Part shown: piece by piece, positions 49,180-60,996 of the stretch
How positions within the stretch are numbered: the stretch's first letter is position 1
Layout of the letters: every line of letters begins with the position of its first letter
Source of the DNA: Ananas comosus
Lineage: Eukaryota > Streptophyta > Magnoliopsida > Poales > Bromeliaceae
Direction of reading: 5' to 3'
Assembly: GCF_001540865.1 (NCBI RefSeq)
Contig: NC_033639.1
Location: forward strand, 1,115,117 to 1,179,116
Length of the DNA stretch: 64,000 nucleotides
Notes under the pieces: generated by a model
What the model was told of the DNA's origin: nothing
The model's input: only the letters and a program-made list of their open reading frames with translations
The model's database searches: none
Position numbers and translations under genes: made by a program

Positions 49180-49745
49180 TTTATTCCGTCGACATTTCAA
49201 GTTCGAGTTGTTGCATTTAGCCTCCATTTGTTAGGATTTTATCGTTATTTCGTCCATTTTTTATAATTTATACTAAAAATATTTTTCAAAATAATAAAAA
49301 TATATTAATTTTTTTTTTTCTTATAGAAAAAGTAAAGATAATTTGATCATTTTTTTCTCCATAAATGGCTTAATGTTGTATCTTAAAAAATATTTTTTAA
49401 AATTTTAAGAGAACATAATATAAGCTTTTAAAAATCAGGAAATGAAAGTAAAAAGCGAATATTTATAGGAGGGTTTTATGTAATGTAGCCTTTTATATTT
49501 TTAAACTTCTTTTAAAATATATATATATATATTTAAAATTTTAAGTTGGATGTATTTATTTAATTCTTGATTCCATTACTATTTCGTTTATTTTTTATAA
49601 TTTATATCAAAAATATTCTATAAATTTTTAAAAATTAAAGAGAAAAAGTGAAAAAATAGATATTTATAAAAAAAAAATCTATAATTTAGCCAAAATAAAG
49701 AAAATGAGTATTTATAGAAAATTTTCTATATTTTAGCTTTTTTTT
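49180..49745. mobile_element. Foldback MITE, family D, copy 3 plus a partial copy
   Basis: At 49180-49490 there is an inverted element ending 'ttttatgtaatgtagcc'. At about 49545-49745 a partial copy repeats 'ctatttcgtttattttttat' and ends 'tctataatttagcc'. Related to 2048-2395 and 13350-13680. Confidence 0.55.
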
Positions 49746-50024
49746 ATATTTTATGAGAAACCAAAGTATGAGAAAGTAACTATGAATATCCCACCACTTA
49801 CTAATAATTTATTCACAATGCTCCAAATTTTTTATATACTGTGTTGAGTAACCCTAATAAATAGAGTAGGCAATAAACACAGCAAATTTAAGCCTAAATA
49901 GAGTAAGCATATATAGCTTTTACAATACCATTATTGTTCAAACAAAACCAACTAAGCCAAAAACATAACACCCTAAAAATGTTTTGGGTCAACTTGATGT
50001 TGTTATCATAGAGCTACAAAACAT

Positions 50025-50061
<37 letters not shown>

Positions 50062-50073
50062 TAGAACCAACTT
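49746..50073. other. 3' flank of the phytocyanin gene with CAG run
   Basis: Contains a CAG/AGC microsatellite at about 50027-50060, a few bases beyond the phytocyanin stop codon on the minus strand and therefore in its 3' untranslated region. Confidence 0.6.
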
Positions 50074-51479
50074 TCAAGCAAACAAGCTCATGCTGCTAAG
50101 AAGACCCACAGCAAACCACACTAGCCAGTATGCCTTCAAACCGGCCGAGCCTGACGGCTTGGGCCCCTCTGCGATTGCCCGAGTAACGGCCGGTTCGACC
50201 GCCTTCTTGGGCTCACTAGACTCGGGTCGGTTCGCCACATCGACGTGCAACTTGAGCCCGTTTCGGCAGTTCTCGGGCTTGCTGCTCGTGAAGTAACGGG
50301 TCCCCTCTTCTTCGAGCCTCACCTTGTCGAGCCCGCCTGTGTAGAGCCTGATCGGGTTGGTTAGGTCGCAGGACTCGAACTCGTCGCGGGTCCGCAGCTC
50401 TACGATGCTGTCGCGTGACGCGGAGTACGCGAACCCTGCCGAGAATGAAGTTCAAATGCTCAATAAAATTATAAAATATTGAGTGGTTCCGCACGCAACT
50501 TCTACGGATTCGAGCGAGGGTTAGAGGCACACAAGGGATATCTGAGATAAGATCATGACTCTCGATTTCTAAGTTTGTGACCAAAACAAGCCATACCTGC
50601 TCGATCTCAACGACAATCAACGGAGCAAACTCTTTTACACAAAAATATAAGTGTTTAGAATTGGTTTTTGTAGTCCCCCTTTGGCATTCAAGATTGGATA
50701 GGAAGGATACAACGACGAGAGCAATGTTGCGGGAAAGGGAGAGTTCCGCAGCTCGAATCCACAGTCCAATTACAATCCCATTCAATCTCAACCTCTAAGG
50801 TGGATTCGGTAATTAAGTTCCGCGAGTTTCTCTAGATATGCATCCGAGTTGCTAAACTCTATTATCTTCGACCTTCCAATCCAATCCTGGATGCCAAAAC
50901 AAACGGACGAGATATATATAGCCTTCAACTCGATATAAGCTAATTTATAAGCGGCAGCAAATAAGCCGAAAGCTATGGCTCAACTATGTAGCAAACAAAC
51001 ATCAATATGTAAGTGTCTCAACTTGGTCCTACCAAGAATCTTGATACAGCTAAATGACAAAACAAAAAGAAAATGCGACAAATCACATCCTTAATTAGAT
51101 ATTTCCCATAGGGTTTTTATCTGGCTTTTCAGCAAAATAGATCTCGCACGTAGAGTTCAGCACCTTGGTTGATTTGTTTATGAATTATTTGCGAGTGTTA
51201 ACTAATTATACACCATTCCTAGTATCTGCCAGATAACTTTGACGTATAAATCTAATGCAATCTCAAATCAGTATCATGTAAAGTCAAGAACAACCCATAT
51301 TAATTCAAGAAACTCAACTCAATTGAGACACTATTAGTTTAGACACCCATATTTATATACCTGTGTAGGTGTGGTATACATTTTTGAGCCTCTTCGCCCT
51401 AAAAATTTTATACCACATGAAGTCAAGTCCGATCAAAATGACGCGAGTTCAGAGCTCTTCATTTAGTGGATACGCCTTT

Positions 51480-52040
51480 TTCTTTTAACTTGATAGGATG
51501 TGGGACTAAAGCGTAAGTTGGAAATGCATTGCCGAAATACACCCACTTTGATGCTCAAGAGGGACGAAGAACTCCAAAAGCACTTTAGAGCTTTCCTCCT
51601 CCGATGTTATAAGATGAGGGCAGTTACCACCACTAATTCATCGCATCGTCGGAGGAGGAAAACCCGAAAGCACTTTCGAATTTTTTTTGACCCCCTAAAG
51701 TAGAAAGGGGGTGTATTTGGACTGCTAAAGAATGTGAAACAACCGTTGTTCCCCAAAACCTAAAGCTGTTAGAGAACATTATCTTCGTACTCGACCACCA
51801 AAAGAAACTCTAAGGATGTCCAACGCCTCATTCCTTTCTCCATCTCTGCCATCCTCAGACTACCGAGGGGCCAACCCTCCGCCACCGACGGAGAATGCTA
51901 GAGGTCAACAACGCGGTGGCTCCCCAGGAGCCCGACGGCGTGGGGGAATGTGGAACAATCATTATTCTCCAAAAGCTTAAACGGTCAGAGAACGGTGTTT
52001 TAACATTTTATATCAGTATGGCCACCGCACTCTCAAACTA
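51480..52040. mobile_element. Possible decayed retroelement fragment in phytocyanin intron
   Basis: Two similar stretches, near 51735 ('gtgaaacaaccgttgttcc') and near 51948 ('gtggaacaatcattattct'), each continue into 'aaagc(t)' and 'agagaac' words and could be degraded repeats of one element. The intervening DNA is GC-richer than the rest of the intron. No ends or target duplication found. Confidence 0.3.
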
Positions 52041-53011
52041 GACCTAATTGTTGGGCCTTGGGAGACGCGCAACTAGGGATTGTAAGAACAGGGCAGGTCA
52101 ATCACCAGCAAGTTCATTTGTGAATGAGGGGGGGGGGACATTAAATATTGATAGGTTATGCTCATAATAAGATTTTTCATATAACAGTATAATCAGTAGA
52201 AAAGGCCAATAAGCTTTGTTCAAAGTTGTGAACTTGATGCCTAAAACTATATCACTTAGAAGTAGATTATTACGTTGTGCACAGTGCACTTCCTATGTTT
52301 CTTGTTCTATTTGGCTTATTCATAATTCTGGAAGGAGAAAATAAGTCCACATCAGAAGCATTAAAAGTTACATTAAAATGCTACCAGACATCTCGAGTAA
52401 AATCCTCTGAAATTAACAAAAATGATAATAAATAAATTAAAGGGGGAAAAAGAAAGTGCCTCACACATCCTTGAACTTCCGAACTTCGAAAACAACATAA
52501 AACCGTCCGAACAATCTTCTTTCTCTTTCTTTTGTCCGGTACATAACATATTGTTCAGACGATTTCATGTCATCTTTTAAAGTTCATGAGGTGATCTCAA
52601 TTCGCGCTAAAGTAGGCGAATTTGTGGCTTTTTCTCACCCTAGAAAAAGAACACTCTGTGAAAGAGTATTTGAAGAGCATAAGCCTACTCTTTCACAAGT
52701 CTTAAAAAACTACGACTAATTCAACATGCATGTATATGTATATATAATAAGATCTTCTCTCTCTCTCCAATCAAATATTCATACTCATCCAAACAGATCA
52801 AATCAAGTTAAAATCTCATCTCATAAGATATTATAAGTATTTAAATTTAATTAAAAAAGGCTCTTAATCACTCAAAAAATAGGTAAAATTTTTCATCTCA
52901 ATACCTCCTTTTGCATTTCTACTTCACTTCCTCAGTGTCATAAATTAAGTTCATAAGTGTCATTAGTTTATTAACTAGATTATGTTCTTGTCCACAAACC
53001 CTCACAAACAT

Positions 53012-53017
<6 letters not shown>

Positions 53018-53093
<76 letters not shown>
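53018..53093. repeat. TA and GA microsatellites next to the phytocyanin splice donor
   Basis: A TA run (about 53018-53054) directly followed by a GA run (about 53060-53093), ending about ten bases from the intron's GT on the minus strand. Confidence 0.9.
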
Positions 53094-53096
<3 letters not shown>

Positions 53097-53477
53097 TCTT
53101 ACAGAGGTGATTCTCCAACCATGAAGGCCCTACCAGATGGCCCAGGAGGAAACATCAGAGGAGGGAATCCACCCTTGATCCCACCAACACACATGATGGA
53201 CCACCCCTTCCCGTGCTTCCACTGCAGCCCCACAAAACCCTCCTAGACCCTGAAACCCCTAACCCTAAGATTTAGACCTCCATTGGTTGCACTGCTAGTA
53301 GTAATAGCCCAAGAGAGAGCAGCAAGGAGTGTAGGGCAAAGAGACCAGCCATGGATGAGAAGCAACAAGAAAGGGGAGTCAGGAGGAGTGTGGTGGTTGG
53401 GTGGATTGGTTGGTTGTGTGCCAGTGGGGCTTCAAAGAAAGGGATTGTGTGGGAGAGGGATAGTGCTAAAAACCCTA

Positions 53478-53478
<1 letters not shown>

Positions 53479-53508
<30 letters not shown>
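53479..53508. repeat. CT microsatellite upstream of the phytocyanin start
   Basis: CT run on the plus strand, about 130 bases upstream of the minus-strand ATG at 53352. On the coding strand it is a GA tract in the presumed leader or promoter. Confidence 0.85.
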
Positions 53509-53509
<1 letters not shown>

Positions 53510-53582
53510 CTCCGCAGGGACGGTAGACTCGAATCAAAACCCACCCGAACCCAAATTGATTATATATATATATATATATATA

Positions 53583-54208
53583 CAGCTTGGCTGGTATTAT
53601 ATCGGGCCTCCGTGTTACCAACTTGTTTTCAATGATACGCGCTTCCAAATCGACGATTGGCTTCCATTAGACTGATCTACACATATTAAAAATATTTGAA
53701 CTAATTTCATAATTTTTCAGCATCATTTACTATCAAATGAGTAGTCTAAAAATGAACGCTGGAAATAAAAATCTTATAAAAAATGATAATAAAATACTTA
53801 ATTTAAGATCAGAGGTATTGATCTTTACTCAATAGTGAAAAATTTTCTATAAAAATTTCATCAGATTTAGATTGTTTTACACCGTTAAATTCACACGCAT
53901 CAATCTACCATTAAAATTTGTCATTTTGAGACCTTTGATCACTAGCCAAATGATGTCAGAAAAATTATGAAATTTATTTTCAAATAATTTCAATAGTGTA
54001 GACCAAATCAAACGAATCGAAAATTGTCAATTTGAGACCTTTTGATCACTAGCCAAATGATGTCGAAAAATTATGAAATTTAGTTTCCAATAATTTCAAT
54101 AGTGTAGACCAAATCAAACGGAATCGATCGTCGATTGAAAGCCGCATCATTGAAAAAAACTTGATAGCAACGAAGCCTCCGTGCTACCGAAAATATACCG
54201 ACCTATGC
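53583..54208. mobile_element. (TA)n-flanked foldback element 1, long type
   Basis: Between TA runs. Left 'gcttggctggtattatatcg' and 'cctccgtgttacc'; right 'gaagcctccgtgctaccg'. The internal arms share 'tcataatttttcagcatc' and the complement-like 'gatgtcgaaaaattatgaaa'. A short stretch around 54000-54115 is a local repeat of the preceding one. Confidence 0.75.
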
Positions 54209-54228
54209 TCATATATATATATATATAT

Positions 54229-54768
54229 ACGTTGAGCTGTAATACTATCGGATAGCAATCCCACTTTTGCCACGCCATTTGTTTTCGTGATGGAGCCTCA
54301 AAATCGACGATCTGCACCGTTGAACATGATCTATACACTTGAATTGTTTAGAAATCAAATTTCAAATCTTTTCGACATCATTTGCCTGATGATCAAAGGG
54401 TTTCAAATTTGTAATTTTAATGGCCGATATGAGGCGTTTCTCGTTTAACGGCGTAAAGATATCCAATCAATTGAATTTTTGTTAGAAAATTCTTTAAAAC
54501 GATATTAAAACAAGATCTATACTCTTGATCTTGATTACAAGACTCCTATCATCTTTTTTTAAAAATATTCATTTCAGCCGTTCATCTTTGTGTCACTCGA
54601 TGAGTAAGAGAACAATATCGAAACTATATGAAATTTGATTCTAAATACTTCAAATGTATAGATCATATTCAACGATGCCGATCATCAATTTGGAGGCTTT
54701 ATCATCGAAAACAAATAGGTGGCAAAAGTGCCTGATTTGTTATCGATAGTATTCTTAAAAAGCTAACT
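54229..54768. mobile_element. (TA)n-flanked foldback element 2, long type
   Basis: Left 'gttgagctgtaatactatcg' with 'cacttttgccacgcc', right 'ggtggcaaaagtgcctg' with 'tatcgatagtattc'. TA runs on both sides. Confidence 0.75.
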
Positions 54769-54777
54769 ATATATATA

Positions 54778-54826
<49 letters not shown>

Positions 54827-54841
54827 TATAATATAGTATAT

Positions 54842-55382
54842 AGAGCTAGGCTGGATATACATCGGTAGCACGGAGGCTCCGTGCTACCAAGTTGTTTTCA
54901 ATGATGCGGCTTCTAAATCGACGATCGACTCCGTAGACTTGATCTACACTATTAAAGTATTTGGAAACTAAATTTCATAATTTTTTCAGCATTATTACCT
55001 TTCAAACGAGTAGTCTAAAAATGAACGGCTGAAAATGAAAATCTCATAAAAACAGTGATAAAGAATTCAAAATTCAAATCGGAAGTATTGGTCTTCGCTA
55101 TTGATGTTAATAGAATTTTCTATTAAATTTTCATCTAATTTGGATACTTCTAAACGTTGAACCTAAAAACGCATCAATCTACCATTAAAATTGTTAATTT
55201 TTGGAACCTTTTTTTGATCACTAGCCAAATGATGTCGAAAAATTATGAAATTTTGTTTCCAAATACTTTTAATAGTGTAGATCAAGTCTACAGGAGCCGA
55301 TCGTCGATTTGAAAGCCGCATCATGAAAACCACTTGGTAGCACGGAGGCCTCCGTGCTACTGATAGTATACAGCCTACTCTA
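54842..55382. mobile_element. (TA)n-flanked foldback element 3, long type
   Basis: Left 'gagctaggctggatatac' then 'ggtagcacggaggctccg'; right 'ggtagcacggaggcctccg' then 'gtatacagcctactc'. Nearly symmetric arms; close relative of element 1. Confidence 0.8.
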
Positions 55383-55401
55383 TATATATATAATATATAT
55401 A

Positions 55402-55647
55402 TAATAGGCTGGAATACTATTAAGTAGAAAATGATTTTTCGCTATCAAGTTTTAACCCTTGGATGAAAAATTGTAGGGTCAGAATGATATTAAGTCGATT
55501 AGAGTTGAGTGGTCCCTAGGGTTGAGTGGTCCCCACTGGTTATAGTATTTAATCCAATGGTTAGAAAATAATGAAAAGAGTTAATCCAAAGGCTAAAAAC
55601 TGTAGCAATAATGAAATTTTGCTACTAATAGTAGCCCAGTCCAACTC

Positions 55648-55648
<1 letters not shown>
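55402..55648. mobile_element. (TA)n-flanked foldback element 4, short type
   Basis: Left 'ataggctggaatactatt', centre 'gagtggtccccactgg', right 'actaatagtagcccagtcc'. Nearly the same element recurs at 57283-57512. Confidence 0.8.
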
Positions 55649-55685
<37 letters not shown>

Positions 55686-55704
55686 AATATATATATATAT
55701 TATA

Positions 55705-56237
55705 ATTAGGCTACTATGCTATCTATAGTACTGCAGCTTCGGGTACTATAATCTTGTTTTCGATCTTAGGGTGTTTAAATTAACGATCCACACCTGTAAA
55801 TATGATCTGGATAAATGAAGTTCTTAGCAATCAAAATTTTAGTTCGACATCGTTTACTAGTAATAAATTATGTCAAAATGGACGGTAGAAATTGAATAAT
55901 CTTTAAAATTTAAGTATAGGACTTTTAAATTCAAGATCAAGAATGTTAACCTTAATCTAGATAGTTTAAAGTATGTTCTATCAAAATTTGAAGAAATTTA
56001 GATTCTTGTACACCGTTAAACTCCAAACTCGTCATAATAGCCATTGAAAATTGACAATTTTGAAATGGTTTTGATCATAAAGTAAACTATGTCGAAAAAA
56101 TATAAAATTTTATTTTTAAAAACTTTAAATATCCTAAATCAGTTTTGACGGTGTGGATCATTGATTTGAACACCCGAATATCGAAAACGATATTATAATA
56201 CTAGAGCCCCGGTACTATAAATAGTATAGGAGACTAG
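55705..56237. mobile_element. (TA)n-flanked foldback element 5, long type
   Basis: Left 'attaggctactatgctatc' with 'gcttcgggtactataatc', right 'gagccccggtactataaat' with 'agtataggagactagc'. Bounded by TA on the left and CT then TA on the right. Confidence 0.75.
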
Positions 56238-56683
56238 CTCTCTCTCTCTCTCTCTATATATATATAAATATTTGATGTTATATTTAAATTAATATTTTAT
56301 AAATTTAGATTAAATGTAATATATTTTGAAATATTGTAAAGAAAAATAGTTGTGTCAGGTTCGTGTTTTCGGGTTCGGGTATTAGATTTTTGGTCGGATT
56401 CGAATTTGTATATGGATTTTTAAGATCCGCCATATTCGGGTTTGAGTTCGGATTTCGGGTTTGATAGTTGAGTTCGGATTCGAATATTATATTTTCGCTG
56501 TCTGTCGAAAAAATCTAAATCTGAAGAGTAATTTATCTGATACTAAATGGATATAGTTTCAGATATAGATATCAAAAATAAAAATCTGACGGATTTGAAT
56601 TCGGGTATGGATTTTAACTGTAGTACCCAACTCGAATCAAAACCCGACCTAAACCCAAATTGATTATATATATATATATATAT

Positions 56684-57218
56684 AGCTAGTCTCCTATGCT
56701 TTCGAAAGTACGGAAGCATCCGTACTTGTAAGTTGTTTTCAATAATGGAACATCCAATTCGGTGATCGGTTCCGTTAGACATGATCTACGCTATTAGAAC
56801 TACCTAGAAACCAAATTTCATAATTTTTTGACTTCGTTTGTCTAGTAAACGAGTAGCCTCAAAATAAACGGCTAAAAATAAAAATCTCATAAAAAACAGC
56901 GATAAAGGACTCAAATTTCAAATCAAAAGTATTGGTCTTGCTATTGATATTAAGTAGAATTTTCTATTAAATTTTCATCTAATTTGAATACTTCTACACC
57001 GTTGAACTTAAAAACGTGCCACATCGGCAGTTAAAATAGTCATTTTTGATACCTTTTGATCGCTTAGTAAATGATGTCGAAAATTATAAAATTTGGTTGC
57101 TAAATAGTTCCAATAGAGTAGATTATATTTAACGGAGCAGATCGTCGAATCAGATTTCCTATCATCGAAAACAACTTACAAGCACGGAAGTCTCCGTACT
57201 TTCGAAAGTACAGGAGAC

Positions 57219-57220
<2 letters not shown>
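56684..57220. mobile_element. (TA)n-flanked foldback element 6, long type
   Basis: Left 'gctagtctcctatgctttcg' with 'aagtacggaagcatccg', right 'gcacggaagtctccgtac' with 'tttcgaaagtacaggag'. TA runs on both sides, the right one about 33 units long. Confidence 0.8.
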
Positions 57221-57282
<62 letters not shown>

Positions 57283-57286
<4 letters not shown>

Positions 57287-57505
57287 GGCTGGAATACTAT
57301 TAATAGTAAAACGCTCTTTTTGCTATCAAGTTTTTAACCCTTGGATGAAAAATTGTAGGGTTAGGATGATATTATCGGTTAGAGTTGAGTGGTCCCCACT
57401 GGGTTATAGTATTTAATGCAATGGTTAGAAATAATGAAAAGAGTTGATCCAAAGGCTAAAAATTGTAGTAACAATGGAATTTGCCTACTAATAGTAGCCC
57501 AGTCC

Positions 57506-57512
<7 letters not shown>
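57283..57512. mobile_element. (TA)n-flanked foldback element 7, short type
   Basis: Left 'attaggctggaatactatt', centre 'gagtggtccccactggg', right 'ctactaatagtagcccag'. Nearly identical to element 4, so one is a recent relative of the other. Confidence 0.8.
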
Positions 57513-57587
<75 letters not shown>

Positions 57588-57624
57588 GTTATATTTGAAT
57601 TTATATTTTATAAATTTAGATTAA

Positions 57625-58453
57625 GGGCGTGTTTGGTTCGTTTCTTTTTTACCATGGAATCGAAATCGGAATAGGTGAATCCGTTTGTGGATGTTTGGTA
57701 TGCGGGAGTCTCATTCTGATTCCGATTCCTGAGTGGAATGGGAATCCCCCAGTTCCATTCCGATTCCGATTCCCGAGTGGAATGGGAATCCCCCATTCAC
57801 TTTTTTTTCCAATCCGGCCTAAAAGGCCGGATTAGAAGTTGAATTCGGACAGAATGGATATTTATTCGGATTAAATTTATTTTTTTAACTTTTTAAATTA
57901 AAATATGAGTTTAAATTTAGAAATTAAATTTTAAATTTTAAATTTTAATTTGAATTTGAATTAAAAATTAATATTTAATCAAGTATTTTGAATCTAACTT
58001 ATAAATTTTAATTTATATAAAGTTCTATTCAAATTATATTTAAAACTTAAATTAAATTTATGGATTCAAATTAAAATTTAAATTGTAATTTGAATTTGAA
58101 TAAATCAAAATTTAGTTTTATATTTTGAATTATCCACTCAACTTCAAAGTTTTATTTTTTTAAAAAATATATATTTAAAATTTTGACATTATTTAAAATT
58201 TTGATATAAATTTTTAATATTTAATTTCAATTTAAATTTAAATTAATATATTATAAAGATAAAGTTAGCATATTAATTTGATTACGTTTTTTATATCTAT
58301 CTGAACCAAACACCAACAATAGAAATGATTTATTTCGATTCTGATTCAGATAATGAACCAAACAGAATTAGGTAATGAGTTATTCCGATTCTGATTCCAG
58401 CTTATTTCGATTCCGATTCCGATTCTGATTCCAACTTCAAACCAAACGCGCCC
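57625..58453. mobile_element. Tourist-like foldback element with GGGCGTGTTTGG ends
   Basis: Left end 'gggcgtgtttggttcgtttc', right end 'caaaccaaacgcgccc'. The arms contain repeated 'ccgattccgattc' words and their complements. The flanks taa and tat match at only two of three bases, so the target duplication is uncertain. 829 bp, non-coding. Confidence 0.7.
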
Positions 58454-59231
58454 TATATGTAATTGACTGAATATAGATGATGCAACACAATTCCTGTATA
58501 GCAGGCTTCCTCCTATTTGGGGCGGATCGGGGTGGGTGCTCCATAAACTCGGATCCATTTGCATCCATTTGAGTTTATGGTTACAATCATAGTTAGTTAC
58601 TTTGGATTCGACAAAAATCCTGTAAAGGTATTAATGCGAATAAAATTTGTATTTCAATTTATAAATTCATTGAAAAATACGACTTAAAAATGGGTTCGTC
58701 TATTATTAGGATATGTGATTTATATAGAAATTGTACGTTCACCAATTAGAAATTCTAGATAAAAAATTCGGCTATTAAATTACAATATTTTATCTAAATT
58801 TATACTAATAGCATAAATAATTATAATTTTTAAGAATATAAAAATAGAGAGCTACAAAATAGAATAGATTAATTAAAAAAACTAATAGCAAAGTTCATTG
58901 TCGTCCTCATCTTCATCTTTTTCATGATCTACATATTCCAAACATTCATAAAAATTTTTAATAATTTGTCAATAATTCGTGAATTAATTAATTATGCCGA
59001 AGAAAGGAATTTTATCCAAAAGATCTGCTTATTTTTTTTGGCCAATTTACGAATAATATATCTAATCCAAAAATTTACATTTTATTCTTATTTATTTTTT
59101 AAAAATCATATACAGATCAAAAATCAAAATAATATTTGCCACCACATGATTTGCTGTAGTGAAATTCTCAATTTGGACTGCATAGACTCAACCACTGTGT
59201 GCCTGCTGTCGTCGCTCTATCTGGTGCGGGC
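58454..59231. other. AT-rich intergenic DNA
   Basis: A frame of 138 codons at 58924-59340 is AT-rich, runs into the hAT-like element and resembles no known family, so it is not called. Nothing else seen. Confidence 0.5.
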
Positions 59232-59239
59232 GCTGAAGC

Positions 59240-59811
59240 TAGACCTGGCAATCTCGACCCATACCCGCGGGTGCCTGCGGGTTACCCGCAAATTTGCGGG
59301 TATGGGTACCAACTTTTCAAACCCAAAAAATTACGGATAAAACGGGTGGGTACCCATTAAGCTGTGGGCATTTTGGGTAACCTGCGGGTACCCACGGGTA
59401 CCCGCTCATATACTTTTTAATTAAAAAATATATTTTCTTAATTAAAATACATATATTTTTATTTATCCATCTTAAAAATTCTAACCCTAATTTCTTACCG
59501 CGTCTTTTATATTACGAAATTTTTTTGTTTTAAGACTTTAAATATTTTTATTGTATGTTATGATATTTTAAATAATGAATTATGCTATATTTTTAAAACT
59601 TATTTATATGCATTTGCATTTAAAAAATATAAGAGGAAAAAGAAAAAAAAATTGCGGGCAACCCGCATACCCATCTGCCCACCCGCGGGCGGGTATGAGT
59701 AAAGATGTTGGCTATCCAAAAATTTACGGATAAATTTTATCCATGCCCAAATAACCCGCGGGTATAATGACCCGTCCACGGGTTACCCAACCCACCCGTT
59801 TGCCGGGTCTA
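59240..59811. mobile_element. hAT-type MITE with perfect 8-bp target duplication
   Basis: Terminal repeats TAGACCTGGCAA and TTGCCGGGTCTA. The 8-bp flank GCTGAAGC is identical at 59232-59239 and 59812-59819. An 8-bp duplication with TAG...GGCAA ends is typical of hAT elements. The arms are rich in CCCGCGGGT words. Confidence 0.9.
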
Positions 59812-59919
59812 GCTGAAGCCCTATCTGCCTAGCTGTAGGTCGGTGGAGCTCCGGTCATCTGCCGAGATATGGAAGGGGCCAACACTGTCATTCTCGAATG
59901 TGTTTCCCTCTGAGTTGGC

Positions 59920-60996
59920 TAGGGCTGTAAACGAGCCGAGCTCGAGCGAGCTGGAGCCAGCTCGAGCTCGGCTCGTCGTCTTCAAGGTCGGCTCGTCTTC
60001 GGCTCGAGCTCGTCACGAGCTCGAAAACGCCGGCTCGTGATCGGCTCGCAACTTATTCGAGCTGGCTCGTGTTCGGCTCGAGCTCGTGGCTAGCACGAAG
60101 GGGAGGAAGAATCATAGCGGCGAAAGAAGGTGGCGGTGAGGCAGGGGTGGCGGTTGCGGAGAAGGGCGAAGAGGAGGGCGTTAAGGGAGCGGGCGGAGGG
60201 GCGGGTGTCGAAGGAGGGGAGGGAGAGGAAGAAGCAGAGAGCGGCTGGGGCATGAGGTGCGGCCAAGGGCTCGGATCACAGATGAGGTGGACGAAGGTGT
60301 CCTCGCTATAGCAGAGGGGAAGGTGATGCGGCAATGGGTAGGAGAAGGAGAGGATGGGGGGAAGAAACGGAGGAGGGAGAAGAGGATTGGGAGAGGCGGA
60401 GGTGCGGATGAAGAGGGCGAGGCGGCGAGGTGTGAGAGTAGAGCGTGACGAGGGATTGGGAATAGAAATAGTAAAATTTATTTCATGGGCCTGGACTATG
60501 AGTGAAAAAGGAGAAATTCTGTATATAAATGGGCTATGGGCTTTTTTTTATAAATAAGCTGAGCTTTTTTTTAAAGTTGGGCTAAAAAATTTAAAATTAA
60601 TAATCTATATTTTATATTTAATATATATAATATATAAAAATTATATTAATAAAAAAATAAATATAATCGAGCTGTTATCGAGCCGAACACGAGCGAGCTG
60701 ACCCTAGCTCGTGTTCAGCTCGATAACAGCTCAATTACATTTATTTTATATTAATATAATTTATATATATAAATATAAATTAAATAAATTATATAAATAT
60801 AAAATATATGTATTCGAGCTATTATCGAGCCGAACACGAGCGAGCTGACCCTAGCTCGTGTTCGGCTCGTTTACTAAACGAGCTGAAAAATTTAGCTCGT
60901 GTTCGGCTCGTTTACTAAATGAGCGAGCCGATCTCGAGCTCATTTCGAGCTGAACACGAGCTGGCTCGCGAACAGCGAGCTGGATTGCCACCCCTA
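59920..60996. mobile_element. hAT-like foldback element with GC-rich internal segment
   Basis: Starts 'tagggctgtaaacgagcc', ends 'tggattgccacccct' then A. GAGCTCG-rich arms. The internal segment at about 60090-60450 is GC-rich and unlike the arms; it may be captured gene DNA, but its frames are low in information. Two internal palindromes around 'cgagccgaacacgagcgag' lie near 60680 and 60830. No matching 8-bp flank found. Confidence 0.7.

Larger units (their letters stand above)
50074..53352 (-). pseudogene. Phytocyanin / early nodulin-like gene with damaged first exon
   Basis: Phytocyanins are plant cell-surface proteins with a plastocyanin-like fold; early nodulin-like members often lack copper and are GPI-anchored. 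Exon 2 (50435-50074) is clean: FAYSASRDSIVEL, ESCDLTNPIRLY, GTRYFTSSKPENC, GLKLHVDV, a polar linker and a hydrophobic tail ending LLSSMSLFA, which fits a GPI signal. Exon 1 (53352-53103) starts MAGLFALHSLLLSLGLLLLA, a good signal peptide, but meets TAA after 26 codons. The domain start is recognisable only in pieces: DQGWIPSSDVSSWA in one frame, SGRAFMVGE in the next and HLWF across the splice in the third. The intron position (after the VGD-x-LWF region) is normal for the family. Either a pseudogene or an assembly with several indel errors. A transposon cluster starts within about 170 bases upstream of the ATG. Confidence 0.75.
53521..56330. repeat. Host repeat copy 1 with its TA tract filled by five elements
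   Basis: The left flank 'actcgaatcaaaaccc' then 'aacccaaattgattatata' (53527-53566) and the right flank 'ttttataaatttagatta' (about 56291) recur around a second TA tract at 56617-57624. Between them here sit five foldback elements separated only by TA runs. Confidence 0.75.
56617..57624. repeat. Host repeat copy 2 with its TA tract filled by two elements
   Basis: The left flank 'aactcgaatcaaaaccc' then 'aacccaaattgattatata' and the right flank 'ttttataaatttagatta' match those of host copy 1. The preceding stretch 56330-56616 is rich in TTCGGGTT words and probably belongs to the host repeat. Confidence 0.7.

Noticed and set aside
50216..50791. 191-codon frame on the minus strand
   Set aside because: Off-frame reading over phytocyanin exon 2 and its intron; the conserved protein is in a different frame.
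58924..59340. 138-codon frame
   Set aside because: AT-rich, no recognisable domain, and it crosses the boundary of the hAT-type element at 59240.
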